Shown here piece by piece: positions 1 to 9,088 of a DNA stretch of 64,000 bases. The position numbers were made by a program, and so were the translations under genes. How positions within the stretch are numbered: position 1 is the stretch's first letter; every line of letters begins with the position of its first letter. The notes under the pieces were generated by a model. It was given only the letters and a program-made list of their open reading frames with translations. It did not search any database and was not told the origin of the DNA. Origin of the DNA: Pseudomonas antarctica (GTDB lineage: Bacteria; Pseudomonadota; Gammaproteobacteria; Pseudomonadales; Pseudomonadaceae); the NCBI RefSeq assembly GCF_001647715.1, contig NZ_CP015600.1:2108001-2172000 (forward strand). The letters are read 5' to 3'.

Positions 1-1
1 C

Positions 2-1156
2 GAGTATCAGGGTAAGCAGCTGTTCGCTGAATACGGCCTGCCAGTATCCCAGGGCTACGCAGTAGACACCCCGGAAGCAGCAGCAGAAGCTTGCGACAAA
101 ATCGGTGGTACCGAGTGGGTTGTCAAAGCCCAGGTCCACGCTGGTGGTCGCGGTAAAGCGGGCGGCGTTAAGCTGGTTCGCAGCAAAGAAGACGCCAAGG
201 CCTTCGCACAGCAGTGGCTGGGCAAGCGTCTGGTGACTTACCAGACTGATGCCAATGGCCAACCAGTCACCAAGATCCTGGTTGAATCGTGCACTGATAT
301 CGCTAAAGAGCTGTACCTGGGCGCTGTCGTTGACCGTTCGAGCCGTCGCATCGTGTTCATGGCTTCCACCGAAGGTGGCGTGGACATCGAGAAGATCGCT
401 CACGACACTCCAGAAAAAATTCTGAAAGCCACTATCGATCCACTGGTTGGCGCTCAGCCATTCCAGGGTCGCGAACTGGCTTTCCAGCTGGGTCTGGAAG
501 GCAAGCAAGTTGCCCAGTTCGCCAAGATCTTCGTAGGTCTGGCCAAACTGTTCCAGGATCACGATCTGGCCCTGCTGGAAGTGAACCCGCTGGTGATCAA
601 GGCTGACGGCGATCTGCACTGCCTCGACGCCAAGATCAACATCGACGCCAACGCCATGTACCGTCAGCCTAAGCTGAAAACTTTCCACGATCCGTCGCAA
701 GACGATCCGCGCGAAGCGCACGCTGCCAAGTTCGAACTGAACTACGTAGCCCTGGAAGGTAACATCGGTTGCATGGTCAACGGTGCTGGCCTGGCCATGG
801 GTACCATGGACATCGTCAACCTGCATGGCGGCAAACCAGCCAACTTCCTCGACGTGGGCGGCGGTGCTACCAAAGAACGCGTTACCGAAGCCTTCAAGAT
901 CATCCTGTCCGACACTAACGTCGCTGCAGTATTGGTCAACATCTTCGGCGGCATCGTTCGTTGCGACATGATTGCCGAAGGCATCATCGGTGCAGTGAAA
1001 GAAGTCGGCGTTAAAATCCCGGTTGTTGTTCGCCTTGAAGGTAACAACGCTGAACTGGGCGCTAAAGTACTGGCAGAAAGCGGTTTGAACATCATCGCGG
1101 CTACCAGCCTGACCGACGCTGCTCAACAAGTTGTCAAAGCTGCGGAGGGCAAATAA
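2..1156 (+). CDS. sucC: Succinyl-CoA synthetase (ADP-forming) beta subunit, 5' end missing
   Basis: The reading frame is open from base 2 and begins inside the N-terminal ATP-grasp domain ([20 protein letters not shown]). Only about four residues plus the start lie outside the window. The beta subunit binds the nucleotide and, with SucD, makes ATP while converting succinyl-CoA to succinate in the TCA cycle (cytoplasm). Family features seen: the ATP-grasp segment, ALLEVNPLV metal-site region, GLAMGTMD and the C-terminal ligase half with GGGATKERV and [10 protein letters not shown]. Its stop codon overlaps the sucD start by one base (TAATG), so the two are translationally coupled and co-transcribed, very probably from the upstream 2-oxoglutarate dehydrogenase operon. 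Codon use is that of a highly expressed gene. Identification is certain. Confidence 0.98.
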   Translation, partial: EYQGKQLFAEYGLPVSQGYAVDTPEAAAEACDKIGGTEWVVKAQVHAGGRGKAGGVKLVRSKEDAKAFAQQWLGKRLVTYQTDANGQPVTKILVESCTDIAKELYLGAVVDRSSRRIVFMASTEGGVDIEKIAHDTPEKILKATIDPLVGAQPFQGRELAFQLGLEGKQVAQFAKIFVGLAKLFQDHDLALLEVNPLVIKADGDLHCLDAKINIDANAMYRQPKLKTFHDPSQDDPREAHAAKFELNYVALEGNIGCMVNGAGLAMGTMDIVNLHGGKPANFLDVGGGATKERVTEAFKIILSDTNVAAVLVNIFGGIVRCDMIAEGIIGAVKEVGVKIPVVVRLEGNNAELGAKVLAESGLNIIAATSLTDAAQQVVKAAEGK

Positions 1157-2037
1157 TGAGCGTCCTGATCAATAAAGACACCAAAGTTATCTGCCAGGGT
1201 ATTACCGGTTCGCAAGGTAGTTTCCACACCCAGCAAGCCATCGAATACGGCACCAAGATGGTGGGTGGCGTTACTCCTGGTAAGGGCGGCACCGAGCACC
1301 TGGGTCTGCCAGTGTTCAACACCGTGAAAGACGCTGTAGCTGCCACTGGCGCCACCGCCAGCGTGATCTACGTTCCAGCTCCTTTCTGCAAAGACTCGAT
1401 CCTGGAAGCGGCATTCGGCGGCATCAAGCTGATCGTTTGCATCACCGAAGGCATTCCTACCCTGGACATGCTGGACGCTAAAGTTAAGTGTGACGAGCTG
1501 GGCGTAGTCCTGATCGGCCCTAACTGCCCAGGCGTGATCACTCCAGGCGAATGCAAGATCGGCATCATGCCTGGTCACATTCACTTGCCAGGCAAAGTCG
1601 GTATCGTTTCCCGTTCCGGCACCCTGACCTACGAAGCTGTCAAGCAAACGACTGACGCCGGTTTCGGCCAGTCGACTTGCGTCGGCATCGGCGGTGACCC
1701 GATCCCAGGCTCGAACTTCATCGACATCCTGAAACTGTTCCAGGAAGACCCGAAGACCGAAGCGATCGTCATGATCGGTGAGATCGGCGGTTCGGCTGAA
1801 GAAGAAGCGGCTGCCTACATCAAGGCACACGTGACCAAGCCGGTTGTTTCCTACATCGCTGGTGTGACTGCCCCTGCTGGCAAGCGCATGGGCCATGCTG
1901 GCGCAATCATCTCCGGCGGCAAAGGCACAGCAGACGAGAAGTTTGCTGCCCTGGAAGACGCAGGCGTTAAAACCGTGCGTTCGCTGGCAGACATCGGCAA
2001 GGCTTTGTCCGAGCTGACCGGTTGGGCTGTCAAGTAA
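1156..2037 (+). CDS. sucD: Succinyl-CoA synthetase (ADP-forming) alpha subunit
   Basis: A 293-residue protein of normal family length. It has an N-terminal CoA-binding Rossmann domain ([21 protein letters not shown]) and the ligase domain. The phosphohistidine loop is near residue 246 ([12 protein letters not shown], the active-site His that carries phosphate between succinyl phosphate and the nucleotide on SucC). The start ATG shares one base with the sucC stop and lies just after a GGAGGG-like ribosome-binding site inside the sucC end (GCGGAGGGC). It is the last gene of the sucCD unit: a factor-independent terminator follows 31 bases after the stop. Confidence 0.98.
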   Translation: MSVLINKDTKVICQGITGSQGSFHTQQAIEYGTKMVGGVTPGKGGTEHLGLPVFNTVKDAVAATGATASVIYVPAPFCKDSILEAAFGGIKLIVCITEGIPTLDMLDAKVKCDELGVVLIGPNCPGVITPGECKIGIMPGHIHLPGKVGIVSRSGTLTYEAVKQTTDAGFGQSTCVGIGGDPIPGSNFIDILKLFQEDPKTEAIVMIGEIGGSAEEEAAAYIKAHVTKPVVSYIAGVTAPAGKRMGHAGAIISGGKGTADEKFAALEDAGVKTVRSLADIGKALSELTGWAVK

Positions 2038-2067
2038 GCCTCGCGCTTAGCTGACGCTTTACCAAGC

Positions 2068-2091
2068 AAAGGCCACCTTCGGGTGGCCTTT
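2068..2091 (+). terminator. Intrinsic terminator after sucD
   Basis: A hairpin with arms AAAGGCCACC / GGTGGCCTTT and a TTCG tetraloop lies 31 bases after the sucD stop. The U tract is short, but the UUCG loop and position make it the likely end of the sucCD transcript. Confidence 0.8.
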
Positions 2092-2133
2092 GTGCGTTCT
2101 GGGTATTGCTCATCAGATTGGATGCCCCGTTCA

Positions 2134-2224
2134 CATGTGGGAGCTGGCTTGCCTGCAATAGCATCGACTCGGTTTACCTGATGGACCGAGTCGCCCGCAT
2201 CGCAGGCAAGCCAGCTCCCACATG
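2134..2224. repeat. REPIN (paired REP palindrome)
   Basis: A left REP (TGTGGGAGCTGGCTTGCCTG) and its inverted copy (CAGGCAAGCCAGCTCCCACA) enclose a spacer with an extra inverted repeat (GACTCGGT / ACCGAGTC). Such short palindromes are spread through fluorescent-pseudomonad genomes and are mobilised in trans by RAYT transposases. None is in this window. Confidence 0.85.
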
Positions 2225-2466
2225 GGGTTGTATTGTCAAAATTAAGTATGAAAACGCGACATTGTGATGTCGCTTATCGGACAGTTCGCCCCGCAACAGT
2301 GCGTTTGTCGGCCTAATTCTGTACTCTAGCCGCCTCTTTATGCGTCCGCATCCCAAAAGGAAGCTGCGCGCTAGACCGGTCGGTCCCCATCAGGACCGGC
2401 AGCAGTTCCCTCATCCACAGGGAATCCCTCTCTAAATTCCGATTCAGTAGTGTGGTATTTCCTTAA
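2225..2466 (+). promoter_or_regulatory. Structured leader region before brnQ
   Basis: This gene-free stretch between the REPIN and brnQ holds two small hairpins close to the gene: GGTCC/GGACC with a six-base loop (2382-2397) and TTCCCT/AGGGAA with a seven-base loop (2406-2424). No convincing Shine-Dalgarno sequence lies directly before the brnQ ATG (TTTCCTTAA). I could not pick a promoter with confidence and found no leader peptide rich in Leu, Ile or Val codons. A leader-based control of the carrier is possible but unproven. Confidence 0.35.
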
Positions 2467-3780
2467 ATGAAAGTGTTGAAAAGCCAGGATGTCCTGGCGT
2501 TAGGCTTTATGACCTTCGCCCTGTTCGTGGGCGCCGGCAACATCATCTTCCCGCCTATCGTTGGTTTGCAGTCCGGGCCTCACGTCTGGATGGCAGCGCT
2601 GGGCTTCCTGATCACCGCGGTCGGTCTGCCGGTGGTCACCGTGATCGCCCTGGCCAAGGTCGGCGGCGGTATGGACGCGTTGAGCAGCCCGATCGGCAAG
2701 ATCGCCGGCGGCCTGCTCGCGGCGGCGGCGTATCTGGCGGTAGGGCCATTGTTCGCCACTCCGCGCACTGCGACCGTTTCGTTTGAAGTGGGCCTGGCGC
2801 CGCTGACCGGCGAAAGCCCATTGGCGCTGTTCCTCTACAGCTCGGTGTATTTCCTGGTGGTGTTCTTTGTTTCCCTCTACCCGGGCCGACTGCTGGATAC
2901 CGTAGGTCGCTTCCTGGCGCCGCTGAAAATCATCGCCCTGGCTATTCTCGGCATCGCCGCGTTTGCCTTGCCGGCCGGTGACGTGGGCGTCGCGACGCCG
3001 GAATACGTTGCCGCACCGTTCTCCCAGGGCTTCATCAATGGTTACCTGACCATGGATACCCTCGGCGCGCTGGTATTCGGTATCGTCATCGTCAATGCCA
3101 TCCGTTCTCGTGGCGTTGAATCGCCACAGCTGATCACCCGCTACGCGATCATCGCCGGGCTGATTGCCGGCGTGGGCCTGGCCCTGGTGTACATCAGCCT
3201 GTTCCGTCTGGGGTCGGGCAGCCATGCCGTGGCCGCCGGTGCAAGCAATGGCGCTGCCGTGCTGCATGCTTACGTGCAACACACGTTCGGCTCCCTGGGC
3301 AGTGGCTTCCTCGCTGTGCTGATCTCTCTGGCGTGCCTGGTCACCGCTGTTGGCCTGACCTGCGCGTGTGCCGAGTACTTCAGCAAAGTCCTGCCGCTGT
3401 CCTACAAGACGCTGGTAGTGATCCTCGCACTGTTCTCGCTGTTTGTGTCCAACCTGGGCCTGACCAAGCTGATTGCCTTCTCGATCCCGGTACTCACGGC
3501 GATCTACCCGCCGTGCATCGTGCTGGTGGCCCTGAGCTTCTGCAAAGATTTCTGGCTTGAGCAGGGCCGCATCGTCGGCCCGGTCATGCTGGTGTCGTTC
3601 ATCTTTGGTTGCATTGATGCGCTCAAGGGCGCGGGCCTGGCGGATTGGATGCCTGCGCAGTTGGCACATCTGCCGCTGAGCGAGCAAGGCCTGGCGTGGC
3701 TGGTGCCGGCGGTGATGACGCTGGTCGTTGCCGTAGTGGTTGACCGCATGCTTGGCAAACGCAGCGAAGCCATCGCCTAA
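2467..3780 (+). CDS. brnQ: Branched-chain amino acid transport system II carrier (BrnQ/BraB family)
   Basis: A 437-residue, 12-helix inner-membrane protein of the LIVCS family, which imports leucine, isoleucine and valine using a sodium gradient. The N-terminal signature ([23 protein letters not shown]) is diagnostic and fixes the start within a few residues. GQ-rich early helices, [15 protein letters not shown] and the basic C-terminus are as in the family. It stands alone between the sucCD terminator and its own strong terminator. The ATG lacks a clear ribosome-binding site, and the leader contains two hairpins, so translation may be weak or regulated. In P. aeruginosa a braB carrier lies next to sucD as I recall, consistent with this assignment. 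Confidence 0.95.
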   Translation: MKVLKSQDVLALGFMTFALFVGAGNIIFPPIVGLQSGPHVWMAALGFLITAVGLPVVTVIALAKVGGGMDALSSPIGKIAGGLLAAAAYLAVGPLFATPRTATVSFEVGLAPLTGESPLALFLYSSVYFLVVFFVSLYPGRLLDTVGRFLAPLKIIALAILGIAAFALPAGDVGVATPEYVAAPFSQGFINGYLTMDTLGALVFGIVIVNAIRSRGVESPQLITRYAIIAGLIAGVGLALVYISLFRLGSGSHAVAAGASNGAAVLHAYVQHTFGSLGSGFLAVLISLACLVTAVGLTCACAEYFSKVLPLSYKTLVVILALFSLFVSNLGLTKLIAFSIPVLTAIYPPCIVLVALSFCKDFWLEQGRIVGPVMLVSFIFGCIDALKGAGLADWMPAQLAHLPLSEQGLAWLVPAVMTLVVAVVVDRMLGKRSEAIA

Positions 3781-3804
3781 CCCGCGGTTTCACGCTGTAC
3801 TGAA

Positions 3805-3838
3805 ATGCCCCGTATCAATCGATACGGGGCATTTTTTT
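3805..3838 (+). terminator. Intrinsic terminator after brnQ
   Basis: A perfect 12-bp stem (ATGCCCCGTATC / GATACGGGGCAT) with a four-base loop is followed by seven T residues, 25 bases after the brnQ stop. Confidence 0.95.
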
Positions 3839-3879
3839 GTGTGTGAGACCACAACCCCTAAAGTGTGGAATACGGTCAG

Positions 3880-3968
3880 TGTGGGAGCGGGCTTGCTCGC
3901 GAACGCGGTGGATCAGTAATGCACCAGGAGACTGACACACCGCGTTCGCGAGCAAGCCCGCTCCCACA
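3880..3968. repeat. REPIN, GAGCGGGCTTGCTCGC type
   Basis: TGTGGGAGCGGGCTTGCTCG and its inverted copy surround a spacer containing CGCGGTG / CACCGCG. The core sequence differs from the 2134 element, so at least two REP subfamilies are present. Confidence 0.85.
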
Positions 3969-4012
3969 TTTAGATCGCATTAATATCCGTACACCGAGCA
4001 AAAGGCCCCCGC

Positions 4013-4753
4013 ATGTCGTTCGTTGAAACCAATCAGATCCACCTGCTTGCTGCCCTCTGGTTCGTATTGTGCTGGGGCGGTTACACCCGATACGCCACGT
4101 GGAAGGCCCGTGACACTGCGTGCCTGGCCAGCGTGCTGCATCTGTATCGTGAAGACTGGATGCGCCGCATGTTGCTGCGCGATAACCGTATCGCCGATGC
4201 CAGCGTGATCGGTAACCTGGAGCGCAATGCCTCGTTCTTCGCATCCAGTACCTTGATCATCCTCGCCGGTATCCTGACAGTGCTGGGTGCTTCCGAGCGT
4301 GCGGTATCGTTGCTGGCGGACATTCCCATGGTGCAACAGGCGTCCCAGGGCATGTCGGAAATCAAGCTGCTGTGCCTGGCACTGGTGTTCGTCTATGCGT
4401 TTTTCACCTTCAGCTGGTGCATGCGCCAATACAACTTCGCCGCGGTGCTGGTGGGGTCGGCGCCGATGATTGGTGAACGGCATGTGTCGGAGCAGGAGCG
4501 CAACGCGTTCGCCCTGCGGGCAGCGCGGGTGATTTCCATGGCGGCCAACCAGTTCAACTTTGGCCTGCGTGCTTATTACTTTGGCATGACCATGCTGGCC
4601 TGGTTTGTCAGCCCGTGGTTATTCATGTTGATGAGCAGCGGGGTAGTGTTGGTGCTGTATCGCCGCGAGTTTCATTCCGACGTACTGCAGGTCATGGTCT
4701 ACACGCCAACCGATATGCCGGTGACGGAGCCGGCTAAAGAAGCCGTGTCTTAA
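4013..4753 (+). CDS. DUF599 domain-containing inner-membrane protein
   Basis: A 246-residue protein recognised as the DUF599 family, which has no known function. Seen in the sequence: a hydrophobic N-terminal helix (residues about 9-25), a conserved cytoplasmic-looking block (YATWKARDT...WMRRMLLRDNRIADASVIGNLERNASFFASS), then three more hydrophobic segments (about 78-98, 120-140, 188-215). The ATG at 4013 follows a weak AAAGG-like ribosome-binding site (GCAAAAGGCCCCCGC). It stands alone after a REPIN and ends before a terminator shared with the convergent lipoprotein gene. Confidence 0.85.
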   Translation: MSFVETNQIHLLAALWFVLCWGGYTRYATWKARDTACLASVLHLYREDWMRRMLLRDNRIADASVIGNLERNASFFASSTLIILAGILTVLGASERAVSLLADIPMVQQASQGMSEIKLLCLALVFVYAFFTFSWCMRQYNFAAVLVGSAPMIGERHVSEQERNAFALRAARVISMAANQFNFGLRAYYFGMTMLAWFVSPWLFMLMSSGVVLVLYRREFHSDVLQVMVYTPTDMPVTEPAKEAVS

Positions 4754-4809
4754 CGCGTGGCGCCAAGGTTAATTAAACTTTTCGGCGCTGGAAAAACAGC
4801 AGACAAAGT

Positions 4810-4840
4810 AAAGCCCGCTATGTAAGCGGGCTTTCTTTTT
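4810..4840. terminator. Terminator between convergent genes
   Basis: A 10-bp stem AAAGCCCGCT / AGCGGGCTTT with a five-base loop is followed on the plus strand by CTTTTT. It ends the DUF599 gene and, read the other way, may also stop the lipoprotein transcript, though the minus-strand U tract is poor. Confidence 0.85.
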
Positions 4841-4858
4841 GCAGCAATTGCCAGGCTA

Positions 4859-5116
4859 TTAAGGCTTGGCAGGTGCTACTGGAGTAGCGGTACCGTCTTC
4901 TTTTGCTTTTTCAGCGTTCGCATCAGCCTGAGCTTTGGCAGCATCGGCGTTTTCTTTTGCAGCGTCGTTCACTTTATCCTGTGCTTTCGCCATGTCCTTC
5001 TGAGCTTGCTCAGAATGCGCTTGGGCATCTTGGGCTTTGTCTTCGGATTTCTTATCGCAGGCAGCGAGGCCGAGGGCAGCAGCCAGCATCATGGAAATAG
5101 CTAAAGTCTTGCGCAT
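4859..5116 (-). CDS. Small Ala/Lys/Asp-rich lipoprotein
   Basis: An 85-residue protein with a typical lipoprotein signal: MRKTL, hydrophobic stretch, then the lipobox LAAC with Cys20 as the likely lipidation site. The next residue is Asp (CDKKS), which in enteric bacteria favours inner-membrane retention. The mature part is low-complexity and helix/coiled-coil-prone (repeats of AQAHSEQAQKD, AKAQDKVNDAAKE, ADAAKAQADANAEKAK), somewhat like Lpp-type or osmotic-stress lipoproteins, and ends in a Pro/Ala tail. A strong ribosome-binding site (AAGGAG) precedes the ATG. Function unknown; an envelope structural role is a guess. Confidence 0.85.
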   Translation of the reverse strand: MRKTLAISMMLAAALGLAACDKKSEDKAQDAQAHSEQAQKDMAKAQDKVNDAAKENADAAKAQADANAEKAKEDGTATPVAPAKP

Positions 5117-5274
5117 GGGGTGTTTCTCCTTAGTGAAGATATCTACTGGCCTTTCGAGCTTAGACGGCCAGCATTAGTTCCTTTTGTTTCAAAGATATAT
5201 AAAACGTGACGCTCAAGGAACTTTTGCCCTTGCCCCCGGACGCCTCTAATCGACACTAATAAGAGTCTGAACAC

Positions 5275-5751
5275 ATGACCGAAAATCCCTTGTTAGCGCG
5301 TGCCACACGCTTTGTTTCGGCGCTGCGCCACTGCCAGGTATTAGGCATCACCGTCCATGCTGCCAGCGAGGAGGGCATGACGCTGGTCCTGCCTTACAGC
5401 CCGAGCATCGTCGGCGATCCTCAAACCGGCGTGATTCACGGCGGCGCGCTGACCTCCTTGATGGACACTGCCTGCGGCATGGCCACGCTGTGTGTCTTGC
5501 CGGAGTTCGAGGTGTGCCCGACGCTCGACCTGCGTGTCGACTACATGCATCCGGCCGAACCGCACAAGCCCGTGTACGGCTTCGCCCAATGCTATCGGGT
5601 GACCACCGACGTGATCTTCACCCGCGGCTTCGCCTACCAGGATGATCCGCAGCAGCCCATCGCCCACGTGGTCGGCACGTTCATGCGCATGGGCAAGCGC
5701 CTCAAGGGCACGCACGGGCTGGGCAGCACCCTCAAGGGAGAGCAGGCATGA
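5275..5751 (+). CDS. PaaI-family hotdog thioesterase (first of a pair)
   Basis: A 158-residue single hotdog-fold protein of the acyl-CoA thioesterase PaaI/4HBT class. The signature VIHGGALTSLMDTACGMA (about residues 57-74) carries the conserved HGG and the Asp that activates water. The following strand motif (TLDLRVDYMHPA) is also typical. It would hydrolyse an aromatic or aliphatic acyl-CoA in the cytoplasm; the natural substrate cannot be read from sequence. It overlaps the next thioesterase gene by four bases (ATGA), so the two are co-translated and may form a hetero-oligomer. Confidence 0.9.
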   Translation: MTENPLLARATRFVSALRHCQVLGITVHAASEEGMTLVLPYSPSIVGDPQTGVIHGGALTSLMDTACGMATLCVLPEFEVCPTLDLRVDYMHPAEPHKPVYGFAQCYRVTTDVIFTRGFAYQDDPQQPIAHVVGTFMRMGKRLKGTHGLGSTLKGEQA

Positions 5752-6200
5752 CACATCGATTCAAGACCCGCCTCGAACAGGCCCATCACCGGGGTAACTA
5801 CGAGGCGCTGCTCGACCTGGTCCCCTACGCCAAGCTGATTGGCATTGAATGCACAAGGTTGGGGGATGAATTGCTGTTTCGTCTGCCGGCCAACAAGGAC
5901 AACATTGGTAACCCCATATTGCCGGCGCTGCACGGTGGGGTGATTGCCGGGTTTATGGAGCTGTCGGCGGCGCTGCACCTGCTGGTATTTACCGGCGCGC
6001 CGGGCCTGCCGAAAATCATCGATTTTTCCCTGGATTACCTGCGCGCCGGCCAGTTTCGTGACACTTACGCCAAATGCCAGGTGTGGCGCCAGGGCCGGCG
6101 CGTCGCCAATGTGGCAATCACTGCCTGGCAAAGCACCCCGGCCGAACCGATTGCCACCGCTCGCGCACATTTCAAGATTGAGGAAACAGCGCGCCCTTGA
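5748..6200 (+). CDS. PaaI-family hotdog thioesterase (second of a pair)
   Basis: A 150-residue hotdog-fold protein. Here the active-site motif is diverged: LPALHGGVIAGFMELSAALHLL keeps HGG and places a Glu (MELSA) where the partner has Asp. The DYLRAGQFRDTYAKC strand is typical. Its start overlaps the end of the upstream thioesterase by four bases, and htpG begins about 90 bases later without an obvious terminator, so readthrough into htpG is possible. Each partner could be active alone, or the pair could be a heteromer resembling the double-hotdog acyl-CoA thioesterases; I cannot decide. Confidence 0.88.
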   Translation: MTHRFKTRLEQAHHRGNYEALLDLVPYAKLIGIECTRLGDELLFRLPANKDNIGNPILPALHGGVIAGFMELSAALHLLVFTGAPGLPKIIDFSLDYLRAGQFRDTYAKCQVWRQGRRVANVAITAWQSTPAEPIATARAHFKIEETARP

Positions 6201-6289
6201 AATCCTGGTCTTAGCCCCCAACTTTGATGACAACCCGCCGCCAACCCTTAAGGGCGCGGCCACTGCCATCCAATTGGAGTTTGATGACC

Positions 6290-8194
6290 ATGAGTGTGGA
6301 AACTCAAAAGGAAACCCTGGGCTTCCAGACCGAGGTGAAGCAACTGCTGCACCTCATGATCCATTCGCTGTATTCCAACAAGGAAATCTTCCTTCGCGAA
6401 TTGATCTCGAACGCCTCTGACGCTGTCGACAAATTACGTTTCGAAGCCCTGTCCAAGCCTGAATTGCTGGAAGGTGGCGCCGAACTGAAAATCCGTGTGA
6501 GCTTCGACAAGGACGCCAAGACCGTCACCCTCGAAGACAACGGTATCGGCATGAGCCGTGAAGACGCGATCACCCATCTGGGTACCATCGCCAAATCCGG
6601 CACCGCAGATTTCATGAAGAACCTGTCGGGCGATCAGAAAAAGGATTCGCACCTGATCGGTCAATTCGGTGTGGGCTTTTACTCGGCCTTTATCGTTGCT
6701 GACAAGGTTGAAGTGTTCAGCCGCCGCGCCGGCCTCGCCGCCAGCGAAGGTGTGCACTGGTCTTCCAAAGGTGAGGGCGAGTTCGAAATCGCCACCCTCG
6801 ACAAGGCTGACCGTGGTACCCGCATCGTGCTGCACCTGAAAGCGGCTGAAGATGAGTTCGCCGATGGCTGGCGCCTGCGCAATATCATCAAGAAATACTC
6901 CGACCACATCGCGCTGCCGATCGAGTTGCCGAAAGAGCAAGCTGCTGCCGAAGGCGAAGAGCAGCCTGCCCAGGAATGGGAAGTGGTCAACCGTGCCAGC
7001 GCCTTGTGGACGCGTCCTCGTACTGAAGTCAAAGACGAGGAATACCAGGAGTTTTACAAGCACATCGCTCACGACTACGAAAACCCGCTGAGCTGGAGCC
7101 ACAACAAGGTCGAAGGCAAGCTGGAATACAGCTCGCTGCTCTACGTACCGGCCCGTGCTCCGTTCGACCTGTACCAGCGTGAAGCGCCAAAAGGCCTGAA
7201 GCTGTACGTGCAGCGCGTGTTCGTGATGGACCAGGCAGAGTCCTTCCTGCCGCTGTACCTGCGCTTTATCAAAGGCGTGGTCGACTCCAACGACCTGTCG
7301 CTGAACGTGTCGCGGGAAATCCTGCAGAAAGACCCGATCATCGACTCCATGAAGTCGGCGCTGACCAAGCGCGTGCTCGACATGCTGGAAAAACTGGCGA
7401 AGAACGAGCCTGAGCAATACAAGGGCTTCTGGAAAAACTTCGGTCAGGTCATGAAAGAAGGCCCGGCGGAAGATTTTGCCAACAAGGAAAAAATCGCCGG
7501 CCTGCTGCGTTTTGCGTCTACCCAAGGTGAAGACGGTGAGCAGGTTGTGTCGCTGGCCGAGTACCTGGCACGCGCCAAGGAAGGTCAGGACAAGATCTAC
7601 TACCTGACCGGCGAAACCTACGCTCAGGTCAAGAACAGCCCGCACCTGGAAGTCTTCCGCAAGAAAGGCATCGAAGTGCTGCTGTTGACCGACCGTATCG
7701 ATGAGTGGCTGATGAGCTACCTCAGCGAGTTCGACGGCAAAACCTTCGTCGACGTGGCCCGTGGCGACCTGGACCTGGGTAACCTGGACTCCGAAGAAGA
7801 GAAGAAGGAAGCCGAAGAAGTCGCCAAGGCCAAAGAAGGCCTGGTTGAGCGGATCAAGACCGCTCTGGGCGATGCTGTCAGCGAAGTGCGGGTTTCGCAC
7901 CGTCTGACCGACTCCCCGGCGATTCTGGCCATCGGCGAGCAGGACCTGGGCATGCAGATGCGTCAGATCCTGGAAGCGAGCGGTCAGAAGGTTCCGGACT
8001 CCAAGCCGATCTTCGAATTCAACCCGGCTCACCCGCTGATCGAGAAACTCGACGGCGAGCAAAGCGAAGAGCGTTTTGGCGACTTGTCGCACATCCTCTT
8101 CGACCAGGCGGCCCTGGCCGCTGGCGACAGCTTGAAAGACCCGGCCGCCTACGTGCGCCGACTGAACAAGCTGTTGGTTGAACTGTCGGTTTAA
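6290..8194 (+). CDS. htpG: HSP90-family molecular chaperone HtpG
   Basis: A 634-residue bacterial HSP90. The N-terminal GHKL ATPase domain shows the expected boxes: [32 protein letters not shown] and [11 protein letters not shown]. The middle domain carries the catalytic-arginine region ([14 protein letters not shown]), and the C-terminal dimerisation domain is complete. The open frame extends upstream to 6224, but the family N-terminus ([20 protein letters not shown]) starts at 6290, with GGAG 10 bases before. An ATG at 6284 (MTMSVE) is an alternative. No heat-shock promoter was clear to me. The gene ends at a strong terminator. Confidence 0.97.
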   Translation: MSVETQKETLGFQTEVKQLLHLMIHSLYSNKEIFLRELISNASDAVDKLRFEALSKPELLEGGAELKIRVSFDKDAKTVTLEDNGIGMSREDAITHLGTIAKSGTADFMKNLSGDQKKDSHLIGQFGVGFYSAFIVADKVEVFSRRAGLAASEGVHWSSKGEGEFEIATLDKADRGTRIVLHLKAAEDEFADGWRLRNIIKKYSDHIALPIELPKEQAAAEGEEQPAQEWEVVNRASALWTRPRTEVKDEEYQEFYKHIAHDYENPLSWSHNKVEGKLEYSSLLYVPARAPFDLYQREAPKGLKLYVQRVFVMDQAESFLPLYLRFIKGVVDSNDLSLNVSREILQKDPIIDSMKSALTKRVLDMLEKLAKNEPEQYKGFWKNFGQVMKEGPAEDFANKEKIAGLLRFASTQGEDGEQVVSLAEYLARAKEGQDKIYYLTGETYAQVKNSPHLEVFRKKGIEVLLLTDRIDEWLMSYLSEFDGKTFVDVARGDLDLGNLDSEEEKKEAEEVAKAKEGLVERIKTALGDAVSEVRVSHRLTDSPAILAIGEQDLGMQMRQILEASGQKVPDSKPIFEFNPAHPLIEKLDGEQSEERFGDLSHILFDQAALAAGDSLKDPAAYVRRLNKLLVELSV

Positions 8195-8205
8195 CACCGT
8201 TGTAG

Positions 8206-8230
8206 AAAAACCCGCTTCGGCGGGTTTTTT
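8206..8230 (+). terminator. Intrinsic terminator after htpG
   Basis: Stem AAAAACCCGC / GCGGGTTTTT with a TTCG loop, ending in a T run, 12 bases after the htpG stop. Confidence 0.93.
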
Positions 8231-8260
8231 CGTTCTAGTGCACCTCAACTGGAGTAAATG

Positions 8261-8989
8261 ATGAGCCAAGTCACTGTGCGTTCCGTGGTCTATCAGATTG
8301 ATGGCCAGTCTTATGAAAGCCGCCTGGCATTCGATGCCAGCCATAAGGGCCCGCTGCCGGGTCTGTTGATGGCACCGAACTGGATGGGTGTGAGTGCGGG
8401 TGCCGAAGACATTGCCAAAAGCGTCGCCGCCAAGGGCTACGTGGTGCTGATCGCCGACCTGTACGGGCAAACCGTACGCCCATCGAATGGCGATGAAGCG
8501 GGCGCGGCAATGATGCCGTTGAAAAATGACCGCCCATTGCTGAACAAGCGTATGCAGGCAGCCTTTGAGCAACTGCAAGGCCAGACCGAAGCCGCTGTCG
8601 ATACCTCGAAGTTGGCGACCTTTGGTTTCTGCTTCGGCGGTTGCTGCTCCCTGGAGCTGGCGCGTACCGGCGCAGCGTTGAAGGCCGCCGTGTCGTTCCA
8701 CGGCACGCTCGATACGCCGAACCCGGCGGATGCGAAAAACATCACAGGTTCAGTGCTGGTACTGCACGGCGCTTCCGACCCCTTGGTGCCCAAGGAACAG
8801 TTGCCGGCGTTTGAAGATGAAATGAACGCGGCCGGTGTGGATTGGCAGTTGCTGAGCTACGGCGGTGCGGTGCATTCCTTCACTGACCCGCATGCCAATG
8901 TGCCGGGCAAGATGATGTACGACGCGAAGACCGCTGCGCGGGCGTTCCATTCGATGCATAACTTGTTGGATGAAGTGTTCAAGGGCTAA
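8261..8989 (+). CDS. Dienelactone hydrolase family protein
   Basis: A 242-residue alpha/beta hydrolase of the dienelactone hydrolase family. The triad is visible: Cys124 in GFCFGG, Asp173 in HGASDP and His205 in AVHSF. Carboxymethylenebutenolidases use the same Cys-Asp-His arrangement to open lactone rings in chloro-aromatic catabolism, but no other aromatic catabolic genes lie nearby, so a general esterase role is more likely. Two adjacent ATGs occur (8258 and 8261); GGAG at 8251-8254 is better spaced for the second. It is monocistronic, between the htpG terminator and an REP pair. Confidence 0.9.
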   Translation: MSQVTVRSVVYQIDGQSYESRLAFDASHKGPLPGLLMAPNWMGVSAGAEDIAKSVAAKGYVVLIADLYGQTVRPSNGDEAGAAMMPLKNDRPLLNKRMQAAFEQLQGQTEAAVDTSKLATFGFCFGGCCSLELARTGAALKAAVSFHGTLDTPNPADAKNITGSVLVLHGASDPLVPKEQLPAFEDEMNAAGVDWQLLSYGGAVHSFTDPHANVPGKMMYDAKTAARAFHSMHNLLDEVFKG

Positions 8990-9012
8990 ATCTTTAGCGC
9001 CTGTGCCGGCCT

Positions 9013-9088
9013 CTTCGCGAGCAAGCCCGCTCCCACATTTTGATTGGTGAACACGGTTAAATGTGGGAGCTGGCTTGCCTGCGATAGC
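9013..9088. repeat. Inside-out pair of REP sequences of two subfamilies
   Basis: A right-hand REP (CGCGAGCAAGCCCGCTCCCA) is followed after about 30 bases by a left-hand REP of another subfamily (TGTGGGAGCTGGCTTGCCTG). The TCCCACA ends face inward, opposite to a normal REPIN. It lies at the 3' ends of the convergent hydrolase and pirin genes. Confidence 0.8.

Noticed and set aside
5160..5260. AlgU-like promoter elements (GGAACT with TCTAA) on both strands near the lipoprotein gene
   Set aside because: Spacings (about 10 and 22 bases) do not fit the 16-17 bases needed for an ECF promoter.
6434..8701. A 755-codon open frame on the minus strand through htpG
   Set aside because: It is the antisense shadow of htpG and the next gene, caused by high third-position G+C; no ribosome-binding site or domain.
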